Shown here: in pieces, positions 55,767 to 61,049 of the stretch
How the letters are laid out: every line of letters begins with the position of its first letter
Position numbering within the stretch: position 1 is the stretch's first letter
Assembly (NCBI RefSeq): GCF_025464835.1
Contig: NZ_JAODMP010000070.1
Coordinates: 1-61,049, forward strand
From: Mycetocola sp.
GTDB taxonomy: Bacteria > Actinomycetota > Actinomycetes > Actinomycetales > Microbacteriaceae
Direction: 5' to 3'
DNA: 61,049 bases
Notes under the pieces: generated by a model
What the model was told of the DNA's origin: nothing
Database searches by the model: none
Seen by the model: only the letters and a program-made list of their open reading frames with translations
Program-made: the position numbers and the translations under genes

Positions 55767-56610
55767 CAGCACCAGGACCCCGGACACGGGCGCCACCCCA
55801 CAGATGACCCTTGCTCGCACGATGCTCCAGCCGCGATGGATCGCGATGCTCCTGCTCGCCCTCCTCGTCGCGGGCGCGTTCGCCTGGCTTGGGCAATGGC
55901 AACTCTCACGTGCCGTGATCTCGTCCGAGACCGTCGCGAAACCGACCGAATCCGTCGTCGACCTGCAAACGGTCGCGACGCCGGGCGAACCGCTCCGCGA
56001 CGTGGTCGTCGGGCAGCTCGTCGATGTCCAAGGCACGTGGGTCGCAGGTGACTTCCTCGTCATCACCGAGCGGGTGAATCTCGGCGTCACCGGCTACTGG
56101 GTGGCAGGGCACCTCTCCACCGGGGACGACCGGGACGACCCAGCCGTCGCCGTCGCCCTCGGCTGGTCGGAAGACCGGAAAACAGTGGAAAGGGTCGCGG
56201 CGGAACTCAATGCCGACCCCGGCACATCCGTCGTCGAGGTCACCGGCCGTCTCAATGCCTCGCAGGGCCCGGAGGTCCCGGATGAGGGGGAGGACCCATT
56301 CGAGCTGAGCACGATGTCCGTCGCCGCCCTCGTCAACATCTGGCCGGACATGGCGGAGCGCCCGATCTACAACGGCTACATCGTGGCCGGGGACGCCCCG
56401 GATCCGTTGACGACGATCGACGCTCCCGCGGTGGAGGAGGAGACCACCGTCAACTGGCTCAACATCTTCTATGCCATCGAATGGGCCCTGTTCGCAGGCT
56501 TCGCCATCTTCCTCTGGTACCGCCTGGTGAAGGACTCCTGGGAACGCGAACACGAGGAGCGGGAGCTCGCGGGTTCCGGGCTCCGCATCGGAGCCGGGCG
56601 GGTAGAATAG
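55726..56610 (+). CDS. SURF1 family protein
   Basis: A 294-aa protein with two membrane segments (residues 37-55 and 245-265) flanking an extracytoplasmic domain, the SURF1 layout. The motif WLGQWQLSRAV follows the first helix; WVAGDFLVITERV and ALGWSEDRKTVER correspond to later conserved blocks. SURF1 helps insert haem in cytochrome c oxidase. The ATG at 55726 overlaps the antiporter gene by 41 nt; ATG at 55804 would give a shorter form just before the first helix. Confidence 0.85.
   Translation: MQQSEQRSETTITSSTRTPDTGATPQMTLARTMLQPRWIAMLLLALLVAGAFAWLGQWQLSRAVISSETVAKPTESVVDLQTVATPGEPLRDVVVGQLVDVQGTWVAGDFLVITERVNLGVTGYWVAGHLSTGDDRDDPAVAVALGWSEDRKTVERVAAELNADPGTSVVEVTGRLNASQGPEVPDEGEDPFELSTMSVAALVNIWPDMAERPIYNGYIVAGDAPDPLTTIDAPAVEEETTVNWLNIFYAIEWALFAGFAIFLWYRLVKDSWEREHEERELAGSGLRIGAGRVE
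56603..56608 (+). promoter_or_regulatory. -10 element, leaderless spacing, for the DUF3817 gene
   Basis: TAGAAT lies across the end of surf1 and is followed by 6 nt and ATG at 56615. Confidence 0.5.
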
Positions 56611-56614
56611 ACCC

Positions 56615-57064
56615 ATGCCCCTCCAACCTCGAGAGAGAGATCTTCCGCGCATCCCCGCCGCGCTGACGTTCTACAAGGTCTCCTCCATCGTCACCGGTAC
56701 GCTGCTGCTGCTCCTGTGCGCCGAGATGATCTTCAAGTACGCCTTCGGTCTCGAGCTGGAACTGGGCGGCGCGTACGGGTTCCTCGCCTTCGTGCCGAGT
56801 GACAGCCTCCAGGCGATCAACCTCTCGCTTGGCATCCTCATGATCCACGGCTGGGGCTACGTCGTGTACCTCTTCGCCGACTTCCGGATCTGGAGCCTCA
56901 TGCGCTGGTCGTTCCCGAGGTTCCTTCTCATCGCCCTCGGCGGCATCATCCCCTTCCTTTCCTTCTTCCTCGAAGTGCGCGTCGTCCGTGAGGTGAAGGC
57001 GTACCTCGCCTCTCGCGCGGCAACCGCCGACCTCACCCCCGAATCAGTGGAGGCATCCCATTAG
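56615..57064 (+). CDS. DUF3817 integral membrane protein
   Basis: A 149-aa protein with three to four helices: [29 protein letters not shown] (read in parts), [42 protein letters not shown]. The pattern, with conserved His in the second helix, is DUF3817; its role is unknown, but it is commonly beside guaA in actinobacteria. Its C-terminal codons contain the ribosome site for guaA and its TAG overlaps the guaA start codon. Confidence 0.82.
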   Translation: MPLQPRERDLPRIPAALTFYKVSSIVTGTLLLLLCAEMIFKYAFGLELELGGAYGFLAFVPSDSLQAINLSLGILMIHGWGYVVYLFADFRIWSLMRWSFPRFLLIALGGIIPFLSFFLEVRVVREVKAYLASRAATADLTPESVEASH

Positions 57065-58643
57065 CGAGCAGGCCACCAGCGCGCGCCCCGTTCTCGTCGT
57101 CGACTTCGGCGCACAGTACGCCCAGCTCATTGCACGACGCGTGCGCGAGGCGGGGGTCTACTCCGAAATCGTCCCGCACTCGATCAGTGCCGCTGAGGTG
57201 GCCGAGAAGAACCCGGTCGGCATCGTGCTTTCCGGCGGGCCGTCGAGCGTGTACGAAGACGGCGCACCGGCGCTCGACTCCGCGATCTTCGACCTCGACG
57301 TCCCCACGCTCGGCATCTGTTACGGCTTCCAGGTCATGGCGCGGGCGCTCGGCGGCGAGGTGGCCAACACCGGCCTGCGCGAATACGGATCCACCGATGC
57401 CGCCCTGTCGACGGATGGCGGAGTCCTCCTCGGCGGGCAGCCAACCGACCAGACGGTGTGGATGAGCCACGGCGACTCGGTCGCCCAGGCGCCCGAGGGC
57501 TTCACCGTTCTCGCCTCGACGGCATCCACCCCCGTCGCCGCTTTCGGAAATGACGAACGCCGCCTCTACGGCGTGCAGTGGCACCCCGAAGTGAAGCACT
57601 CCGCGTACGGCCAGAACGTGCTCGAGAACTTCCTTCACAATGCCGCAGGGATCCCGTCGGACTGGAACCCAGGCAACGTCATCGCCGAGCAGGTCGACCG
57701 CATCCGCGCCCAGATCGGCACCGGCAAGGTCATCTGTGGTCTCTCCGGCGGTGTCGACTCCGCCGTCGCTGCCGCCCTCGTCCACGAAGCCGTCGGTGAC
57801 CAGCTGGTCTGCGTCTTCGTCGACCACGGGCTCCTCCGCCAGGACGAGCGCCGCCAGGTCGAAGAGGACTACGTCGCCGCGACCGGTGTGCGCCTGATCA
57901 CCGTCGACGCTCGCGAACAGTTCCTCAACGCGCTCGCCGGCGTGAGCGACCCTGAGACGAAGCGCAAGATCATCGGGCGCGAATTCATCCGCACCTTCGA
58001 GAAGGCACAAGCCGATCTCATCGCCGAGTCGCTCGAAGACGACGGCGACCCGATCGCGTTCCTCGTGCAGGGAACCCTGTACCCCGACGTCGTGGAATCC
58101 GGCGGTGGCACAGGCACCGCGAACATCAAGAGCCACCACAACGTCGGCGGTCTGCCTGACGACCTCACCTTCGAACTCGTCGAACCACTCCGCACGTTGT
58201 TCAAGGACGAAGTGCGCGCCATCGGCCGCGAACTCGGGCTGCCCGAGGTCATCGTCGGCCGCCAGCCGTTCCCCGGCCCAGGCCTCGGCATCCGCATCGT
58301 CGGTGAGGTCACCGCCGAGCGTCTGGAACTGCTTCGCAAAGCGGATGCCATCGCCCGCTTCGAGCTGTCGGCCGCCGGCCTCGACAGCGAAATCTGGCAG
58401 TGCCCGGTCGTGCTGCTCGCCGACGTCCGCTCGGTCGGCGTCCAGGGAGACGGACGCACCTACGGGCATCCGATCGTCCTCCGCCCGGTCAGCTCCGAAG
58501 ACGCGATGACCGCGGACTGGACCCGGCTGCCGTACGACGTGCTCGCGAAGATCTCGAACCGGATCACCAACGAGGTGGAAGGCGTCAACCGGGTCGTACT
58601 GGACGTGACGTCCAAGCCGCCGGGGACGATCGAGTGGGAGTAA
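57060..58643 (+). CDS. guaA: GMP synthase (glutamine-hydrolysing), apparent AUU start
   Basis: A 527-aa enzyme converting XMP to GMP. GATase domain: [22 protein letters not shown] (read in parts), Cys87 in LGICYGFQ, His/Glu in [13 protein letters not shown] pyrophosphatase: [13 protein letters not shown]-terminal dimer domain: [12 protein letters not shown], and the end [10 protein letters not shown]. Conserved sequence begins 27 codons before the first GTG, and no ATG, GTG, TTG or CTG lies between the upstream in-frame stop and that GTG. ATT at 57060 is 6 nt after GGAGG (57049-57053), giving a length equal to the family's 525. A sequencing indel is the main alternative. Confidence 0.9.
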   Translation: MSEQATSARPVLVVDFGAQYAQLIARRVREAGVYSEIVPHSISAAEVAEKNPVGIVLSGGPSSVYEDGAPALDSAIFDLDVPTLGICYGFQVMARALGGEVANTGLREYGSTDAALSTDGGVLLGGQPTDQTVWMSHGDSVAQAPEGFTVLASTASTPVAAFGNDERRLYGVQWHPEVKHSAYGQNVLENFLHNAAGIPSDWNPGNVIAEQVDRIRAQIGTGKVICGLSGGVDSAVAAALVHEAVGDQLVCVFVDHGLLRQDERRQVEEDYVAATGVRLITVDAREQFLNALAGVSDPETKRKIIGREFIRTFEKAQADLIAESLEDDGDPIAFLVQGTLYPDVVESGGGTGTANIKSHHNVGGLPDDLTFELVEPLRTLFKDEVRAIGRELGLPEVIVGRQPFPGPGLGIRIVGEVTAERLELLRKADAIARFELSAAGLDSEIWQCPVVLLADVRSVGVQGDGRTYGHPIVLRPVSSEDAMTADWTRLPYDVLAKISNRITNEVEGVNRVVLDVTSKPPGTIEWE

Positions 58644-58652
58644 GGATTTGCA

Positions 58653-58688
58653 GCAAAAGGACCGGTTCAGCTGAGCCGGTCCTTTTGC
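58653..58688 (+). terminator. Terminator of guaA
   Basis: An 18-bp hairpin (58653-58670 with 58671-58688, one G-U; the central pairs form the loop) with an A run before and TTTT inside the 3' arm. Confidence 0.85.
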
Positions 58689-59103
58689 GTTTGACGAGGG
58701 GGAGCCGGTTTGCTCTTCAGCTCAGGCGATGAGCGAGAACGCATCCGCCACCCGCTGCGCAGCGCACGTTATGAAGGAGATCGCACGGTTATCAGGACCG
58801 TTTCGCTGATTCTGTCCTGTTAAACGTTCGATCTCCTGATTATGGTTCGAGTAACCGACGCGGGGTAAGGAAAACGGCGGCTGGCTCGGACCACCGCTGC
58901 GTCACCGGAATCTCGCCACACCTTGCGGATCGCGGGACGGCACCGAAACCGAAAATAGGTGCCTGGCGCGTCGAATGGGGCTGCCGCACCCGCGCTCACG
59001 AATTCACCCGATCCGGACGGGTACACGCGGCGCACCGGGTGAGTGGGCCCGTAACGCGTGAAGAGGCATCCGCGTCGGGCGTGGCGGATCCGCCCCGGCC
59101 TCT
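58689..59103. other. Gene-free region containing a 61-bp imperfect palindrome
   Basis: About 415 bp without a credible gene. The palindrome has arms at 58776-58798 and 58814-58836 that match at 20 of 23 positions with a 15-nt loop. No promoter or T tract is obvious next to it. The rest shows nothing recognisable. Confidence 0.6.
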
Positions 59104-60090
59104 CTAGCCTGCTGCCTTTCTTCTGCGCCTGGGCGGGGTGAGGCCGAGGGCGTATCTGTCAGAGCGCACGAGAATGACACCCGCGAGGATGCCGACGCCT
59201 CCGAGGAGCTGGAGGAGCCCGGGGAGCTCGGCAAGCAGCAGCCATGAGGCGAGTACGGCGAACACGACCTCCGAGAGTCCGACGAACGACGCCAGCCGCG
59301 TGCCCAGCCGGGCCGTCGCGACAATGCCTGTGACGTACGCCGCCGCTGTCGAGATCAGCGCCAGGGCGAGGATCGGTACCAGCCAGGAGAGTTGAACGCC
59401 GAGCATCGTCACATCGGATGTCGAGAACGTCATCGGGAGGAGACCGGTCGCACCGCACAGAGCGACCGTGACGGTTCCGACGACGAGGCCGCCCCCGGCG
59501 AGCACGAGCGGGGGAAGGTCATCGCTGACCCGGGTCCCGAGCACGAAGTACGTGGCCAGCGACACCGCCGCGAGCAGCGCCCACGCGACGCCGAGCGGAT
59601 GCACCGTCTGCGCACCGGTGAGGTCGAGCACGCAGACCATGCCGAGGATCGCCACAACAGTGCCGAGAATCGTGAGTGCTCCCGGGCGACGCCGGGTGCG
59701 GGCCCAGACCAGGAGCACCAGCAGCACAGGCGCCAGATACTCGATGAGGAGCGCCACGCCGACCGACATGTAGGACACGGCGTTGAAGAACCCGACCTGG
59801 GCGCCGGTGATCGCCACGATCCCGTACAGGACGATGACCTTGCTGCTTCTGCGCAGGGTGCCCCATCGGCCGCGCATCGCAAGGAGGGTGGGAACGAGAA
59901 GGATCAACGCCGCTCCACCGACCCGGAGGAGGACGGCAGCTCCAGGTGACCAGCCCGAATCCATGAGCGACTTGGCGAACGGGCCGCTCAGGGCGAACAT
60001 CAGCGCGGAGAGCAGGGCGACGGCGATCCCGGCCGCCTGAGCGCGCGAGGCAGGCCGGACGGCATCCGTCAGGATGGTTTGCGTTGTCAT
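59104..60090 (-). CDS. EamA-family (drug/metabolite) transporter
   Basis: A 328-aa protein with ten membrane helices in two EamA repeats: ALMFALSGPFAKSLMDSGWSP and MSVGVALLIEYLAPVLLVLL in the first, LGTRLASFVGLSEVVFAVLASWLLLAE in the second. A basic C-terminal tail (TPPRRRRKAAG) follows. Substrate unknown; amino acid or metabolite efflux is typical. ATG at 60090 is chosen for its GGCGGAG site; an upstream TTG is less likely. It is divergent from a CGNR regulator. Confidence 0.85.
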   Translation of the reverse strand: MTTQTILTDAVRPASRAQAAGIAVALLSALMFALSGPFAKSLMDSGWSPGAAVLLRVGGAALILLVPTLLAMRGRWGTLRRSSKVIVLYGIVAITGAQVGFFNAVSYMSVGVALLIEYLAPVLLVLLVWARTRRRPGALTILGTVVAILGMVCVLDLTGAQTVHPLGVAWALLAAVSLATYFVLGTRVSDDLPPLVLAGGGLVVGTVTVALCGATGLLPMTFSTSDVTMLGVQLSWLVPILALALISTAAAYVTGIVATARLGTRLASFVGLSEVVFAVLASWLLLAELPGLLQLLGGVGILAGVILVRSDRYALGLTPPRRRRKAAG

Positions 60091-60130
60091 GGTGAACTCC
60101 GCCTCGGAGTGCTCTGTAAGGAGCAAAAAG

Positions 60131-60146
60131 GGTTATGATCATGACC
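60131..60146 (+). promoter_or_regulatory. Near-palindrome and -10 in the EamA/CGNR divergent spacer
   Basis: GGTTATGATCATGACC is symmetrical at 14 of 16 positions. It contains TATGAT (60134-60139), a good -10 for the CGNR gene, so a protein bound here would block that promoter and possibly the opposite one. Confidence 0.55.
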
Positions 60147-60174
60147 GTAGACCCGAAGGGTGTCAGGAGTCAAC

Positions 60175-60768
60175 ATGCTTTTTGCACATGACACTGAAGT
60201 GTCGCTCGCCACCACCGCCGCGCTCATCAACACGCTCCCCGGTGCGTCCAACAGCGGTACAGACGAGCTCGTGACCCCGGAGCACCTCGCCGCGTTTCTC
60301 GACCGGTTCGAGTTCACCGGATCACGGACGGGGGATGCCCCGGAGCTGGCCGAGATGCGGGCGTTGCGACCCCGGCTCCGCAAGTTGTGGACCGGCGACG
60401 AGGGCGCTGTGGTGCAGCTGGTCAACGAGCTCCTTCGTGAGGCCGAGGCGTTGCCCCAGCTCGTGAGACACGACCACTGGAACTGGCACCTGCACGCAAC
60501 GTCCGCGACCGCACCCGTCGCGCAGCGGGCGCAGGTCGAAGCGGCGATGGCTGTTATGGACCTCGTTCGTTCCGACGAGCTGTCGCGGCTGCACGAGTGC
60601 GCCGCCGAGGACTGCACTGCCGTCGTCGTCGATTTGTCGCGCAACCGTTCCCGCCGGTACTGCGACGTCGGCAACTGCGGCAACCGGGCCAATGTGGCCG
60701 CGTATCGGGCTCGAAGCGCAGCGTCGAGAAAGGCGGCAGCCTCAACTCAGGAAATCTCTGAGAGGTGA
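60175..60768 (+). CDS. CGNR zinc-finger protein with ABATE domain (putative transcriptional regulator)
   Basis: A 197-aa protein. Residues 1-135 are the alpha-helical ABATE (DUF1470-type) domain, beginning FAHDTEVSLATTAALINTLPG. The C-terminal CGNR finger has Cys pairs in LHECAAEDCTAVVVD and RRYCDVGNCGNRANVAAYR, likely a DNA- or metal-binding ribbon. ATG at 60175 is chosen for its CAGGAG site. It is read divergently from the EamA transporter across 84 bp, so it is probably its regulator. Confidence 0.85.
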   Translation: MLFAHDTEVSLATTAALINTLPGASNSGTDELVTPEHLAAFLDRFEFTGSRTGDAPELAEMRALRPRLRKLWTGDEGAVVQLVNELLREAEALPQLVRHDHWNWHLHATSATAPVAQRAQVEAAMAVMDLVRSDELSRLHECAAEDCTAVVVDLSRNRSRRYCDVGNCGNRANVAAYRARSAASRKAAASTQEISER

Positions 60769-61049
60769 CGGCGACCCAGCCAGCTCGCATCGTGGCCCCT
60801 TGTGAACCTTTCAGACCTCAGCGCTCAACGATGCTGCAGGGCTGCAGGGCGAAGAACTGAGCGAGGTCGGCAACCTAAGCCTCGTTGACGGTCGCGCCGG
60901 CAAAGCCCTCCACGCCGGCAATGCCCTCCAGGCGTGAACGGCGCGGAACTCCGGTACGAAGAACGTCGATGCGGGGCGGATGGGTTCGGGACTTCATGGG
61001 CGATCCTGTTTCCCTGAACAACGGAGAAAAGAAAACCCCCGCCGCACCG
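60769..61049. other. 3' tail of the window with one small ORF
   Basis: Apart from the minus-strand ORF at 60875-60997, nothing recognisable is seen. The last bases, rich in A then C, are too short to interpret. Confidence 0.5.
60875..60997 (-). CDS. Possible 40-aa peptide with internal EG-AG repeat
   Basis: A minus-strand ORF starting MKSRTHPPRIDVLRTGVP, followed by a basic PRRSR stretch and two near-copies of a six-residue unit (EGIAGV, EGFAGA), ending TVNEA. The upstream AACAGGAT is a modest ribosome site at 8-9 nt. The DNA has a matching 18-bp direct repeat. Size and layout (polar leader, basic break, small hydrophobic C-terminal segment) resemble a secreted or modified peptide precursor, but no family was recognised. 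It could equally be chance. Confidence 0.35.
   Translation of the reverse strand: MKSRTHPPRIDVLRTGVPRRSRLEGIAGVEGFAGATVNEA

Noticed and set aside
54231-56090. 619-codon open frame on the minus strand
   Set aside because: Opposite the antiporter and surf1 genes; low-complexity acidic translation typical of high-GC antisense frames.
57141-57143. GTG as guaA start
   Set aside because: Would remove the conserved N-terminal strand [15 protein letters not shown] of the glutaminase domain and has no ribosome site.
57033-58469. 478-codon open frame on the minus strand
   Set aside because: Fully antisense to guaA; no motif and no promoter or ribosome site.
58820-59035. 71-codon minus-strand frame in the gene-free region
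   Set aside because: No ribosome site, no homology recognised, Arg-rich random-like composition.
60091-60126. TTG start for the EamA transporter 12 codons upstream
   Set aside because: The ATG at 60090 has a better ribosome site and fits the family N-terminus.

Overview
The window is a chromosomal segment from a GC-rich actinobacterium, most likely of the Microbacteriaceae type. The evidence is family-level only: SecY and ribosomal proteins of actinobacterial type with long low-complexity tails, many GTG and TTG starts, frequent ATGA, GTGA and TAATG stop/start overlaps, leaderless-type promoters (TANNNT about 6 nt before the start codon), a CGNR zinc-finger regulator and a GuaB3 paralogue. 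I cannot name genus or species from sequence alone. No tRNA, rRNA, CRISPR array, prophage or intact transposon was seen.

Layout: (1) 1-234, 3' end of tuf with a strong terminator. (2) 235-877, a gene-free, strongly structured leader. (3) 878-10699, the fused S10 and spc ribosomal operons (rpsJ to rplO), lacking rpsN; a 241-bp structured gap sits at its usual place between rplE and rpsH. (4) 10860-14515, secY, adk, map and a PabC-like PLP enzyme. (5) 14516-15027, a repeat-rich convergent spacer. (6) 15028-22626, a mannitol PTS locus: divergent PRD regulator, then one tightly coupled operon of an orphan EIIB-like protein, HPr, enzyme I, EIICB-Mtl, EIIA-Mtl and mannitol-1-phosphate dehydrogenase. 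(7) 22772-25935, infA, rpmJ, rpsM, rpsK, rpoA, rplQ (rpsD is not between rpsK and rpoA). (8) 26014-29800, a decayed GNAT gene, then truA, rplM, rpsI, glmM. (9) 29862-36952, coaA divergent from glmS, then acpS, alr, tsaE, tsaB, rimI, tsaD. (10) 37173-40842, small membrane proteins, a nitroreductase, an SRPBCC protein and a THUMP-like methyltransferase. (11) groES under two tandem CIRCE-type operators, and rarD. (12) 42530-47972, a branched-chain amino acid ABC system whose lipoprotein gene converges on livF-G-M-H; LivH carries an N-terminal secreted domain. (13) guaB and guaB3, a poxB pseudogene, glpD, a KhtT/KhtU-like K+/H+ antiporter pair, surf1, a DUF3817 protein and guaA, which appears to start at AUU. 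(14) 59104-60768, a divergent EamA transporter and CGNR regulator pair, then a tail with one small ORF.

How the genes work together: most of the window is core growth machinery (ribosome, RNA polymerase alpha, Sec translocon, N-terminal Met removal, IMP-to-GMP synthesis, amino-sugar and D-alanine supply for the wall, CoA and ACP activation, tRNA t6A). Sugar and nutrient modules (mannitol PTS, branched-chain amino acid uptake, glycerol-3-phosphate oxidation) are interleaved. The less ordinary signals are the AUU start of guaA, the LivH fusion, recurrent leaderless promoter spacing, structured RNA spacers replacing or flanking ribosomal genes, oppositely charged tails on L15 and L17, two decayed genes (GNAT and poxB), a GlnR-like operator and several unexplained palindromes. 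I did not find a clear multi-gene system without precedent.
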